NCBI GenBank assembly: GCA_943736015.1
Contig: OX031057.1
Span: forward strand, 41,006,501-41,070,500
Source: Tridacna crocea
Taxonomy: Eukaryota > Mollusca > Bivalvia > Cardiida > Cardiidae
Direction: 5' to 3'
Length of the DNA stretch: 64,000 nt
Under the pieces are notes generated by a model. It saw nothing but the letters and a program-made list of their open reading frames with translations, did no database searches and was not told the DNA's origin. Below, in pieces: positions 1 to 14,000 of this stretch. The position numbers and the translations under genes were made by a program. The stretch's first letter is position 1. Each line of letters opens with the position of its first letter.

Positions 1-5
1 AAATG

Positions 6-235
6 TTAACCCCTTTGCAAAATGACAAGCTTTTGGACTAGCCCAAATCAAAAGCATTTGCAGACGACAAAATAAATGTGAATCGAAAATTGAAATTCAA
101 TTTGGGAAGGGCAGAAAACATTGTGGGAAATGCAGAAAATGCTGGTTACCAGCATTTTCTTCTTTTTCCCATAATGTTTTCAAGAGCTTTCTTTCTTAAG
201 TCATTAAAAGTCAGGATTGTGTGGTAAAGAGTTAA
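6..235 (-). mobile_element. TTAA hairpin MITE, subtype A
   Basis: Full-length copy with TTAA at both ends and the GCTGGTTACCAGC centre. The following 236-326 is a worn fragment of another copy with the same hairpin. Confidence 0.9.
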
Positions 236-326
236 ATGAATAAGGTAGAGTATGAAAAAAATATGTGGAAAAAGAAGAAAATGCTGATAGACAGCCAATC
301 CTCCTTTTCCCACAATGTCAAATCCT

Positions 327-555
327 TTAACCCTTTTCCAAACAACAAAATTTTAGACTGGTCCAAAATGAAAGCACTTGCAGACGACAAAATAAATGTA
401 ACTCAAAAATTGAAATTTGTTTCCAGCAGGGTAGAATATATTGTGGGAAAAGGAGAAAATGCTGGTTACCAGCATTTTCTCCTTTTGCCACAATGTTTTC
501 TAAAGGCTTCTATCTCAGGGTCTTAAAAACCAGGGATTGTTTGGTAAAGGGATAA
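327..555 (-). mobile_element. TTAA hairpin MITE, subtype A
   Basis: Full-length copy. The distal TTAA has decayed to ATAA; the hairpin is intact. Confidence 0.9.
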
Positions 556-573
556 ACCTAAAAAGAACGAGGA

Positions 574-705
574 TTTTGTCTGCATGGGTTTGAATCCAGT
601 CAGAAGTGGTTTGTATTTCAGCTTTGCATTTGTTGTGAACTTTCATGTTTGTAAGATTGGGGCTCATCCCGGATTGGCCATTCAGCCATTAAAGATGCCT
701 TTCTA
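574..705 (+). mobile_element. SINE fragment, same family as 1340-1640
   Basis: It carries the tRNA-like B-box GGGTTTGAATCC, then the shared body GTGGTTTGTATTTCAGC and GTGAACTTTCATGTTTGTAA, and a tail GGGGCTCATCCCGGATTGGC that recurs at 56720. The head and A-box are missing. 706-1339 holds nothing I recognise. Confidence 0.6.
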
Positions 706-1339
706 CAGCCGGTGAGCAGAAACGCTGTTAAATTTCAAAAAGAAAAATAGAATTGTACAGAAATATGTCCTTTGTGTACACAAGGATAAATTACTGACAT
801 ATATCGAGTAAATGAAAAAAGAAACACGGGGGTTTGTGTGAAAAACCTAAAATTGGCCAAAGAAAACTGGCTGACGATCGAAGCTGTAAACAATAGCGGT
901 GAGTCTTGGAAATTTATCGTTGGTTTCCGCCAAGAGTCGGATACGGTGTAACTTACATATAGGCCTCGATCTCCGTCTAAAAATAGAGGCTGCAACAGAG
1001 GAGCACCCATTTTCCTTTATTTACCGCATCAAGGCCAAGGTCAAATATAGTCACGTTACAGTATGCATGATCATCATACGAATCTACCCGAGTGTAGGCC
1101 TATAACGGATATCCAAAATCTTCAATTCAAAATTCGGAAACGACCAGTCTGTTTACATTGAAGGCCGCAAGTCCGCAAAATGCATTTTCTATCAGGCGTA
1201 ATCTAAGCAACCTTGCAACCGTCAGGTGCAATATTTCACATAGATATATAAGAATGACTATATTTTGATAAAATAAAAACAAAATGAGTTAAAACTGGCT
1301 TAAAATGAGTATTATTGCCTCTTTAATCCTATTTGTTTT

Positions 1340-1645
1340 CCACACACAAGACTTTCTGTCTTATTAGGCTTCCAGTCATCAATAAATGATGACTCTAAGA
1401 AAGGTTGTGTTACAGGAGAAGACTCCTTCATGCATGGCTTTGTCCAGATTTAAATACAATACCTAACAACTGCTTTCGGGTGATACATGTATCTCTAGCT
1501 CAGTGGTTATGGTATTGGTCTTCTGGACCTCGAAACATTCAAGGATCCTGTCCGCTTAGGTTCGAATCCTGCAGATGCGGTTTGTATTTCAGATACGCAT
1601 TTGTTGCAAATTTTCATGCTTGTAAGACAGTAATGACAGGATATT
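1340..1645 (+). mobile_element. tRNA-derived SINE (family 1)
   Basis: The head TCATCAATAAATGATGACTC and the block CAGATTTAAATACAATACC match the minus-strand copies at 56411-56942. A tRNA-like segment follows, with A-box TAGCTCAGTGG and B-box GGTTCGAATCC. The tRNA-like part lies about 130 bp inside the element, so the family looks composite. Diverged from the 56 kb copies. Confidence 0.7.
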
Positions 1646-1734
1646 ATAGAATAAAGATTTTGCATGACACAGGCAATAATGACACAGAGAACAAAAGGGC
1701 TATGACAATACTGTGATGTGGTAGAAAACCGCCC

Positions 1735-1804
1735 GGTTCAAAACACTAACTACCATCATCTTTCCTTTTCCTATAATGGTTTTCTTTCTTTGTTGAATCG
1801 TTTG
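1735..1804 (-). repeat. half TTAA hairpin MITE
   Basis: Only the hairpin flank TTTCCTTTTCCTATAATGG and an eroded end remain, directly against the next copy. Confidence 0.5.
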
Positions 1805-2032
1805 TTAACTCTACCAAACAACAAAATTTTGGACTAGTCCAAATTGAAAGTATTTGCAGACAACAAAATAAATGTGGATAAAAAAATTGAAATTTGATTT
1901 CGAAAGGGTAGAAAACATTGTGGGAAAAGGAGAAAATGCTGGATACCAGCATTTTCTCCTTTTTCCACAAAGTTTTCATAGGCTTTTTTTCTCAGGGTTG
2001 TTAAAAGTCGGGCTTGTGTGGTAAAGAGTTAA
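1805..2032 (-). mobile_element. TTAA hairpin MITE, subtype A
   Basis: Full-length copy, TTAA both ends. It ends 21 bp from the most 3' visible exon of the minus-strand gene. Confidence 0.9.
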
Positions 2033-2053
2033 AGGATTCATAAATACATTTAC

Positions 2054-5000
2054 CTGTTACTTTAAGCCAGGCATCAATTCTCTCCATTGTTTGTGTCATT
2101 GTTTCAAAACTCCCTTGCCCTGTTCTCTCTGGAGTAAACAGGCGAGATGAGATACAGGCAGGAGCTGGTGGGGCACCAGTTGAGGATTTGACATAAAATA
2201 ATCTGAAGGTCTGTACAACACGGCGTTCAAAAAATGTTGAAATAGTTCGATCTGTATCTTGAGGTGATGTTTCAACTTCCCCGCCTAATTCAAATAAAAA
2301 GCACCCATGTTAAACTTGATTTAGTGAACAAAAATATTTCCTCATAAAGACCATTTAACCAGGGTAAATATTATTGTGAGATGTGTGCAATCAAACTCTG
2401 CTGCTAAAAAATCTAATGAATGGAAAATTGCTATAAATAAGATGCCTGTGGAGAAATCAAGCGTTTTTCAGCTAAAGGTTCTTTAAAATATTGTTAGTTA
2501 AAACCAGGAAAAAAATGTAAATACCCGGTAAATGAAAATACTACTGTTTACTGAAAAACTTTGAGATGACCATAGCCTATTTCTTTTTTGAGGTATTGAA
2601 ACATTGGAACCAAATTTATAATTTTGCTAAGCAATTTTCAAAAGGTCACCTGTAAAATTAATTTCGAAATCTGACCATCAGTTTCAAAAAGAATAATTTT
2701 TAAGATTTCTTCATTTCTGTATAAGAGCAAGTATCCCCCATCCACGAGAGCCATGTTTCTTGATGGATCAAAATTTACAAACAAGTTTTGAAAAGGGTCA
2801 CCCAAGGAACATTTCGGAAAATTTCTTTTAAAATCTGACCAGGGGTTTCAGAGAAAGAGAATTTTCTAGAATTTCTACATGTCCATATAGTGCAAGTAGC
2901 CCCCATTCACAAGAGCAAGGATCACCCAAGGAACATCTCTGTCAAATTATTTTAAAATCTGACTAGGGGTTTCAGAGAAGAAGAATTTTCCAGAATTTCT
3001 TCATTTCCATATAGTGCAAGTAACCTTCATTCACCAGGGCCATGTTTCTTGACGGATCAAAATTTTGTGAACAATTTTTGAAAAGGGTCCCCCAAGGATC
3101 ATCTCTGTGAAATCATTTCAAAATCTGTCCAGCCGTTTCAGAGAAGAAGAATTTTTAAAAATTTCTTCATTCCCTATAGTGCAAGTAGCCCCCATTCATC
3201 AGAGCCATGTTTCTTGACCAATCAAAATTTCGCGAACACTTTTGAAAAGGGTCACCCAAGGAACATCCCTGAGAAATTATTTCAAAATCTGACCAGTGGT
3301 TTCAGAGAAGAAAAATTTTAAATCCGACCAGCAGTTTCAGAGGAGAAGATTTTTAAAGAATTCCTTGATTTCTGTATAGTGCAAGTAGCCCCCATTCACC
3401 AGAGCCACAATTTTTGACGGATCAAAATTTCACGAACAATTTTCGAAAAGGGTCACCCAAGAAACATATCTGTGAAATAATTTCAAAATCCGACCAGCGG
3501 TTTCAGAGGAGAAGATTTTTAAAGAATTTGATAAAAAATTCCATTTGGTTGCCATGGCAACCACAGTTTTTGACAGAATCAAATTCTGTGAACAATTTTT
3601 ATAGAGGACCTCCCAAGGAACATTCCTGCCAAGTTTGGTCCAAATTGGCCCAGCGTTTTATGAGGAGTGGATGTTTAAAGAATTGTTGATGACGCACGAC
3701 GGACACTCAGTGATCCTAAAAGCTCCCCTTGAGCATGTTGTGCTCAGGTGAGCTAAAAATGCCACCAAGGCTTGACCAAGCAAAAGATAATTACAAGAGG
3801 GCACAACAAGAGATAACTCTTTCAGACTGGTGATAATAAGTATTCTTTATCAAGACTATACAACAGGCTCTTTAATTTCAATGTGTAATCAATGATTCAA
3901 AACTAGTAACTTACCAAATAATTTATCAACAGTGACATCATTTGGTTGTATATTCACAATTCGGATCCCCTGAAAGAAACATGGGGATCTTTAGTTTTAT
4001 ACTAAACAACAAAATTCTAACTCATCAATACTGAAGCATTGATAGACAACAAATTAAATGTGAATTGATTTGTCTTTGTAAGGGAAGGACAAATCAAATG
4101 AAAGGAGAAATTGCTGGTTCTGATAATTTTTCTCTTTTTCCATAGGCTTGTTAAATCCCTTTTTTCTCCAAGTCATGTAAAAACTGACAGGATAGCTTGG
4201 GAATAGAGTTATTGTACTTCTACAATGAGGAAATCAAATTTCTATTTGCGGGTCAAAGAAACTAAGGTTATCAATTACCACATATTCCTGACTTTTAACG
4301 ACTGAGAGAAAGGCTTTGAAGACTTTGTGGGAAAAAGAGAAAATGCTGGTAACTAGCATTTTCCGCTTTTCCCACTATGTCTTCTTCCCAATCAGATACA
4401 AAAATGCATCGATCATCATTTGAGCTTTGTAATATTTGTACCTTAGTATAGAGTTTAACCCTTTCCAAAACAAACCTGTATTTTTATGTGTCTTACGTCC
4501 AAGTCATTGGAAAACACCGTGGGAAAAGGAGAAATTGAGTCTAAAATTTGTTTTGGAAAGGGTTAAAAGTCTATAATGTCCTAGAACCTTTACCAAATAG
4601 TTCCAAGTTTATAAAATTTTGGAAAAGAAGCATTTTGACAAGCCTGAAAACACCTTGTGAAAGAAGAAAATTCTAGGTAACACTTTTTCCCTTTTACCAT
4701 AATATTTTCTTCACTTTCGAAGACTAATACTATCATTAAATGTCATATATGAATTGTTGTCAATAATAACTTTTACAATGCACAAATGAAGAATGTCATC
4801 TAACATCCATCTAAGGTATTCCTTTTGATTCAATGATTTCTACTCTTTCAAGGATATTTTACATCATTTGAGTTCAATGTACATGCAATTTGGACAAGTC
4901 TACAATTTTGTCACTTTATATGAAAAGGGAAGAAGGACAATTATAAAACTCTATAATTATATTACATTGAAATTTAGGGATGATACATGATCACTAGGGT

Positions 5001-8000
5001 TCACTTAGATGAAGTCAACCTTGATATTGCAAAGTCGGATCCATTTATTTACTGCAAGATTAATATAGTCTATTCCATTCATTTAGTTCTTAACCAATTA
5101 ACTCTTTACCAAATGACAAAGTTTTAGATTGGTCCAAATTGAAAGCTTTTGCAGACGACAAAATAAACACAACTCAAAAATTGAAATTTGTTTCCAAATT
5201 GGCAGAAAAAATTGTGGAAAAAGGAGAAAATGCTGGTTACCAGTATTTTCTCCTTTTCCCACAATGTTTTTAAATGGCTTCTATCTCAGGGACGTAATAA
5301 CCGTGGATTGTTTGGGAAAGGGTTAACACACTATCCCAACTTTTACAGACTTGACAGAGAAGGCCTTTGAAAACATTGTTAGAAAAGGAGAAAATGCTGG
5401 TAACCATTTGTCACAATGATTCCTGTCCTTTGAATGACAGAAATCATTATTTTAGCAGCACTTAATATGCTGTGTAAAAATGCTTTCAATTTGGTCCAGT
5501 CCGAAATTGTCTTTTGGTAAATGCTCAGCCACAGTTCAACTCTTTGCCAGTTGTAAAATTTTTAGTCCTTCATATTGAAAGCATTTCCAGATAAAAAGGA
5601 GAGAATGCTGGCCGCCAGCAATGTCTACTTTCACCTAAAGGTTTTCAAAGGTCTTACACCTTTTGGTTGTCAAAACTTGAGATATTTTAGTAAAAAGTGA
5701 AACAATATTATGAAAGAAGAACAAAAAAAGTTCCGAATACAGTCATATATGTAGTTTACATACTTGATTTGCTGGAATCCAGTGATACATTTTGTTAAGA
5801 AGCTCATCAAAGTTCTCAAACTTTGCTTGTCTAATGGAATCACCTTCTTGAGTAACTTCTGGGACAAAATCCTGGATTCCTGTTTGAGAGAAGTTGGCTA
5901 TTTCGTGAAAACTTTATGTAAAAAAAAAATGTGACGGATATTAAACCATTACCAAAAATAATGACTCTGGGAAACTTGACTTCTGAAAGCATTGTGGGAA
6001 AAGAAGAAAATGCTGGTAACCAATGATGTAATGATGTTTTTACCCTTTAAGAAACAAATCACTTGTCACTGGCAATTTGTTGTTTGCAAATTCTTTCTTA
6101 GTGTGGACTGGTAAAACAGGCTGCATAGATACTGCACTTATATTTCAGTAGTATTATCAAAAAACATTCAAGGAAAAGCAGATAGCCCCAATAATATCAT
6201 TTTTCCCCAAAAAAGCCGTATCTATCCTTTAACCCATTACCACACAATCCCTACTTTTGACACCCCTGAGAAAGAAGCCTTTTGAAAACACTGTGGGAAA
6301 AGAAGAAAATGCTGGCAACCAGCATTTTCTCCTTTTCCCACAGTGTTTTCTACCCTTCCCAGAACAAATTTCAATTTTTCAGTCATCTTTATTTTGTCGT
6401 CTGCAAATGCCTTCAATTTGGACCAGTCTAAAATGTTCTCATGAGGTAAAGAGTTAAAAGACCAATCCCATCATTTTGTGCCACATTGATTCATCTGCAT
6501 ATGCTTTCAATATGCACTAGTCTTAATTTTTGTTGTCTTGAAACATTTATGCAGTTTGTCAAATTTTCAAACTATATCTTACCAATAGTTTCCCTTGCCG
6601 GTGAGCCCTGGATGTAGAATATCCTTACGACCTGAGTTTCACGTCGGAATTTCAATTTGTCCTCGTGCCAACAGGCCGTTTCCGGATCCAATTCATTCTT
6701 GAACCATTCATAGGCCTTGATATAATCAGTCTCTACTGTTAGAATGGTTCCTTAAGAAATCAAAAAAATTAAATGCCACTTGTTTAAGACATCTGATGAT
6801 ATGCTCTATCTACTTTTACATGAGATTATTTTCACGTCTACTCATGTAAAGAGTCTCAATCAATCTAGTACTAATTGAAAACTACAGAAGACAATAGATC
6901 GATTGTGGCTGATTTAACCCTTTACCCCATAAGGCATTTCTATGGTATCTCTAATTGACACTAAATAACAGCAAGGATGAAGCCGTTTCTTATGTGTATA
7001 TGACACCTTTTGATAGCATAGAAAACATTGTGGCAAAAGGTGAAATTGCTTGTCATGAGCAATTTCACCTTTTGCCACAATGTTTTCCAAAGGCTCCCAC
7101 AAGCAGTGCGAAGAAATGAGTATGTATGGAGTAAAAGGTTAACATGAATTTGGTTTAGTTTAAACATATTTATTTTACATCGATTGAGAAACAAGTTCTG
7201 ACAACTTAAACTAATCTCTCTCAATTATGCTTCCTGGGAACTACACCAGTACTTGCGCCGAAAGTGTGGGCCAATGAAAAATCCCGAAGTTGACACCCTC
7301 TCCCGGGAATCAAACTCAGGACCTTTTTGGTTACGAGGCCGACACTCCACCTCACGACCACGGACACCACTAATTTGGTTTGCAAGGATAGGAAACTTGG
7401 GAAAAGTCTTTTCTGTAGGGGTTGTTAAAATTTGGGAATGTGTGGTTAAAAAAGTATCTGTTCAGCCTTTGCCAAACAATTCCTGATTTTTATGACCCTG
7501 AAGAAGTAGGCTTTTGAAAACACTGTCGGAAAAGGAGAAAATGCTGGTATCCAGCATTTTCTCCTTTTTCCAACAATGTTTTCTACCCTGATAGAAACAA
7601 ATTTCAAACTTTAAGTTGTGTTTAATTTGTCCTCTGCTAGTGCTTTCAACTTGGACCAGTCTAAAATTTATTGTTTGGTTAACTCATTACCAAGCGACAA
7701 AATTTTAGGTTTGTCCAAATTGAAAGCATTTGCTGACAACAAAATAAAAGTGACTGAAAATTTGAAATCTGTTTTGTGATGGTTACAAAAAAGTTGTGAG
7801 AAAAGGAGAAAATGCTGGTTGCCAGCATTTTCTCCTTTTCCCACGATATTTTCTATCCAATCAAAGAAAAATTCCCACAATGTTTTCAAATGGATTCTTT
7901 CCCAGGGTCTTTAACTCTTTACCACACAATGACGACTTTTGACGACCCTGTGGAAGAGCCTTTTGAAAACATTGTGGGTAACCAGCATTTTCTCCTTTTC

Positions 8001-11000
8001 CCACAAAGTTTTCTACCTTATCAAAAGAAATTGTGTCATGTGAGCCACTATGATATTGTCGTCTGCAAATGCTTTCAATTTGGATAGGTCCAAAATTTTG
8101 CCATGTAGTAAAGGGTTGAAAGTCAGCATTGTGTGCTAAAGGTTTAACCCTTTCCCAAACAAGCCCTGGTTTTTACGTGTCTGCAGTAAAAGTCTTTTGA
8201 AAACACTGTGGGAAAAGGAGAAATTGCTCATAACGAGCAATTTCTCCTTTTCCAACAGTGTTTTCTACTCTTTTTGAGAACTTTCTGCCATTTTCTCAAA
8301 ATCAAAAATTATCATCTGCAAACTCTTTCTGTCTAGAAGAGTCCAAAATTTGTCGTTTGGGAAAGGGTAAAACCTCTTTCTCAGAGAGCATGGCCCTAGT
8401 TTATGTCTGTCTGCATGGACTGGCAGACAGACACTCTGATTTCTCTATACCCTAAACAAAACAAATTTGTTCTTCTGGGATACATTGAAAACTCAAACCT
8501 GGCAGAGGATTAGCAGTCAGCTTTTCATTTATACTTTGTATTGTTTCGTAGAGATTTTTGAAGGTCATGAACTGTCTGCACGGAACACCTCCTTGCATAA
8601 CTATTCCGTCTCCAATAACACTTAAACCTGCACCATAATGCCTGCAAAAATTGAATTTACTACAGTATTCATTTTCAATCAATTAAACCAAGTTGACAGA
8701 ATTTGATTCTTTGTATAAATCAATGAGTTTGCACATCCATGGCCCAAAAGAATGAAGAGAAATTTTAAGTTTTGACAACTGAAACAAATCTTGATAAGAA
8801 GAAAAAATATGTCAGGTGAATATTGTAAACAGTGAAGCAGTTTTGATTGTTTGTCATTAGAGTTATTTGCATAGCCTACATCTAAGAATGAATTCCACTT
8901 GTGGTTTCAATATGAGAAATGGCATACTGGGCTCCTTGTGGGATCATCTTTCCGCTATTCCAGTGATGGTTACCTTTTAACTCTTTATCACACAATCCCG
9001 ACTTCTAAGGACCCTGAGAAAGAAAGCCTTTGAAAACATTGTGGGAAAAGGAGAACATGCTGGTAAGCAGCATTTTCTCCTTTTCCAAAGATGGTTTTTT
9101 TTTTTTGCCCTGTCCAAATCAAGTTTCATTTTTGTGATTTACATTTATTTTGGATTGTTGCAACAGCATACCTGTGTATGGTATCTTGGCTCCATTTGGT
9201 TACCAGCATTTTCTCCTTTTCCTACAATGTTTTCAAAAGGCTTCTATCTCAGGGTTGTGAAAACCAGGGTTGTTTAGTAAAGATTTACCTATATTTCGGC
9301 ATCATTTTAAGCATTTTCTGGGATTTGATGAATGGGTGGAGTTTACCTTATTTGGTACAAGACAAAAATTTGATCAAATTAATTACAGGCACCTAGCTAT
9401 ACTGATGATGACATGGCAAAAATCTCCTATTTTCAAGCCAAAGTTTTTGTGTTTTGTCAGTCATACAGATATATTAGTTTTTGGGTAGGGAAAAAAAGTC
9501 TGTATAAACCCATATGGTTGTACCAAACTTTATTGCAGTAAGTAACATGTGAATCATTTAGAAGTGTGTATATACCCAGATTACCTAGCCTGGCATTCAG
9601 GCATTGCATTTAACCCTTTCCCAAACAACAAACTTTTGGACTAGACCAAATTGAAGCATTTGCAGACAATTCAATTTGACACTTGCTGAAAAGATGATTT
9701 CTGTCTATAATAGGGTAGAAAACATTGTGGGAAAAGGAGAAAATGCTGGTTACCAGCATTTTCTCCTTTTCCCACAATGTTTTCAAAAGGCTACTATTCC
9801 AGACCCGTAAAAACCAGGGATTGTTTGGGAAAGGGTTAAGTCATTCTAATAAACAAGGTACATAACTACAGCAAAGTCACAGAAATATGTGTTCTTACTT
9901 GGAGTCATGTGAAATACAAACATTAAATCAGACATTCAGAACAGTGAGAACACAGTTTTGGTTTTGCAGTTTTACTTGGTGATTTTCTTTAATGAAAAGG
10001 CTCTATTTAACTGACTGACACCAGTCTACAAGACTACCATGTGCAACATGGTAGACACAATGCTCTTTCGAGTTGTCAAAAACTCTAACAGAACCAAAAG
10101 TCATCTTCACCTTATAACAGAAAATAAGAAAACTTTACCCATAACGCCGTATAGGAATCAATATCTCTTTTGTAGCAGGTATCTCATTCCTAAGACCAAG
10201 TTGTTGAGGAGTTCCAGAAGGGTTCATATTTCTAGTCAACCACATCCTTAAAGACATTAAAACTTGGATGTAGAAAAATGTGTACTATCAGTAAATATAG
10301 GAACACGTGTAAATAATTAAACCTTTACCAGACGACAAAATTTTAGCTTTGTCCAAATTGAAAACATTTCAAGATGATAATTTCAGTGTGGCTCAAATGG
10401 TGTAAATGTTCTTTGATAGAGTAGAAAACATTGTGGGAAAAGGAGAAAATGCTGGTTACCAGCATTTTCTTCTTTTCCCACAATGTTTTCCAAAGGCTTC
10501 TTTTTCCAGGAGCATCAAAAGTCAGTATTGTGTGGTAAAGGATTAATAAAAATGAGCCATGCTCTGGCAAAAGGGGATTTAACCCTTTACCACACAATGC
10601 AGACATTTGATGCTCCTGGAAAAGAAGCCTTTTGAAAACATTGTGGCAAAAGGAGAAAATGCTGGTAACCAGCATTTTCTCCTTTTCCCACAATATTTTC
10701 TACCCTATCAATTGATTGATTGATTATTTTCGTTTATTTATCGTCGCTACCGGTTGCCCATCTGAGCGACGCCCCCAGAAGACGGTTAGTTGTTACGGGG
10801 GATAGTGCAAGGATACAGGACGAAACTACTGAGAATTCCGCCTGGTTCTTTAACGTGCTCGGTGTGTAGCACCGTCACACAGGACCTTGGTTTAACGTCT
10901 CATCCGAAAGACTATTAGTAATTTTTAGTTGGCCAGCCGGGGATTCGAACCCACAACCTGTAGGACATTGTGTTCACAAGTCCTACACTCTACCTACTGA

Positions 11001-14000
11001 GCTATATCGGCTGGTCTACCCTATCGAAGAAAATTTGCACCATTATAGCCACATTGAAAGTGTCGTCTGCAAATGCTTTCAATTTGGACAAGGCTAAAAT
11101 TTGGTCTTCCGGTAAAGGGTTAACTCTTTACCAATCAACAATATTTTACACGGGTCCATATTGAAAGCATTTTGCAGACGACAAACTTAAATTGTCTTGT
11201 TTGTGAGAAAAGGAGAAAATGCTGGTTACCAGCATTTACTCCTTTTCCCACACAGTTTTCAAAAACTTTCCTTTCCAGGGTCATGAAAACCAGGGCTTGT
11301 TTGGTAAATTCTATATCAAACAATAACTCTTTTTGTCTTGTCTAAGTTGAAAGCATTTGCAGATGCCAAATTAAATGTCGCTGAAATGATGGATTATTTT
11401 TCTGAAAAGATAGAAAACCTTGTGGGAAAAGGAGAAAATGCTGGTCAACAGCATTTTCTTCTTTTTCCACAATGTTTTCAATAGCTTTCTTTGTAAAGTT
11501 CATTAACCCCTTTCCACACAATGACAACTTTTAACGTCCCTGAGGAAGAAGCCTTTTGAAAACAATGTGGGAAAAGGAGAAAATGCTGGTAACCAGCATT
11601 TCCTCCTTTTCCCACAAAGTTTTCTACCATATCAAAGCAAAATTGCACCATTTGAGCCACTTCGAAATTGTCGTCTGCAAATGCTTTGAATTTGGATAGG
11701 TCTAAAATTTTGCTGCGTGGTAACAGGTTAAACCACCGGATTATATGGTAAAGGGTAAATGCATTTCCTTGATGCATTATATGAAGCAAACCCTCACATA
11801 ATTAGAGATCCATAATATCCAGTAAGTCTACAATTGATTGAATCTGGAGGTAGAACAATCCTCTCACATACAAAAACTTCACAAATAGCAAAAAATTTTG
11901 ACCCAAGTCAGCCTACGGGGTATGCAGGCTGTCTTGGGTTAATACCTTTTGCAGATACACATTAATCCTTTCCCAAACAATCCCTGGTATTTACGGGTCT
12001 GGAATAGTAGCCTTTTGAAAACATATTGTGGGAAAAGGAAAAAATGCTGGTAACCAGCATTTTCTCCTTTTCTCACAATGTTTTCTACCCTATCATAGAC
12101 AGAAATCATCTTTTCAACAAGAGTTGAATTTTCGTCTGCCAATGTTTTCAATTTGGTCAAGTCCAAAAGTTTGTCGTTTGGGAAAGGGTTAAACCCATTT
12201 TTCACAGAGCATACCTCAAATTAAGAAAAAAAAAATTGAAGTCTTGATCTATACCATCTAATGGTTGTGTCAAGCTTACAGGACTAAAATGTTTCCAAGT
12301 TACAGTGGATTGCATTTTTGGCCTCTGAAGAGGTAAAGTTCATTTACTTGGTGCGTAGGTAAATTTTTTTATCTATTTCATTATCAGTTTATATGAAAAT
12401 ACAGGTTCTCTCTTGCTTTGTATTAATACCACCAACAATAATACTATATTATGCATACCTAAGACCTCTTATATATACAACATAGCCAAATGTTGGATCA
12501 GGTCTCAGCATATCATTGAGGTCGTAGGTCAGACTCCCATCTGAGTTGGTACCGAGTTTTCTGATAACTGTCTCACATTTCCACACCACCAGACCAGGAT
12601 GCTCTCTCAACCAGCGGTTGGCTCCTTCCATGATTGCACTGAAAAGGGATTCACAGGAATTATGTTCTGACCTAAGAATCATATGTGGCAGGGTCACTTT
12701 TCATATGATTTGGGTGTAGAGCTAATCTATCTACCTGTGTCGTGGTTCAATGGTCATTTCCCGCCAAATCAATCACATGACTTTATTTTTCACTCAGTCA
12801 CTAGCCTTAGTAGAAGAAACATTGTGTGTTTTGATTTTGGAAAAAGGATTCTTGAGAAAAGAGTTTTTGAGATGTAAGTTTGTCATGAATTTAGATTTCC
12901 ATTTGTTTCACTGTTTCTAGTATTTGTATAAAAAGGTTTTGATGATCTTTTCATTTCATTTGTCCTTTTAGATCTTCTTTCCATTTTGTCCAGAAGTTGA
13001 GCCCAATTTCAGTTTTCCCTCCATAAAAGTCTTTGAAGTTAGGATGGTCCTTCATCAACTAATTTCTGATCTTTATACTGGTCTGCACTATTCTTGTACA
13101 TGTATTAATATTTCAGTTACCTAATAGTCACGGAGAAGTGAGAGTAGTTGGCTTGATTGGTGGAAGAGATGTAAAGCACTTAGTTCCTCAAATTGGTAAG
13201 CGCTTGCTTTGTTTTACACTGTATTGTATTGTATTGAAAATGTATTTTTCATAGCATATTGTACATGATTACTTTGGTAGAGTTTTACAATAGAAAGCAC
13301 TGTATTTCTTTGTACTTCATATAAGAGATGAATAGGATAAAGAGTTGATCAGAAAGGAAAAGTATAACATTTTTATTAAAGTATTATTGTGTAAAGTGTT
13401 ACATATCTATTCATTGGTATTGTGGGAAAAGGATAATCATGTCAGCAAATGACATGATAAGCCTATTCACAAATACAGAGTAAATGCATCCGTGACAGAC
13501 TGAGATCAGATATTTTATTATTTGTTGTTTGTTAAATCTATTGTCATTTGTTTTGATTTCAGAGTGTTGGTTCTCTTTAGCCCAACAAATAAAGATTACA
13601 AAACCCAGAGACTTTTTCTTCCATGACTTGTCCATAGTAAAGAGCCCACTTTATATCAGCAGAAAGTCACAGTGAGTGACAGATGTTTCGGTAACACACA
13701 ATTTCGGTAACATAGACTTATAGAATAAATCGATTGGATGTTTCGGTAACAAAGCAATTATATTGTATTTATGTTCTGTGACGTTCTTTAAACCTAATTT
13801 ATGGCTTCGTTTTGTTCACACCTTTTACTTTTACACTTTTCACCCATTGATAGATAGGTTCCAACCTATTATTTTTTCATTCTCTAACCCTTTTCGCTTA
13901 ATAGGCATTTCCACATGGTCAATACATACAGCATGAAATGGGGTACATAACAAAAATATTATTTATGAAACATAATGGAAATTACAAATTATGGTTTGAA

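Noticed and set aside
5670-5867. Methionine-started frame at 5670-5867
   Set aside because: It overlaps PPSY exon 6 in a different frame from the one that fits the splice phases.
10905-11014. tRNA gene candidates in the MetaSINEs (also 21107-21190)
   Set aside because: A- and B-boxes are present, but the 3' half does not close an acceptor stem and the sequence runs on into the SINE core.
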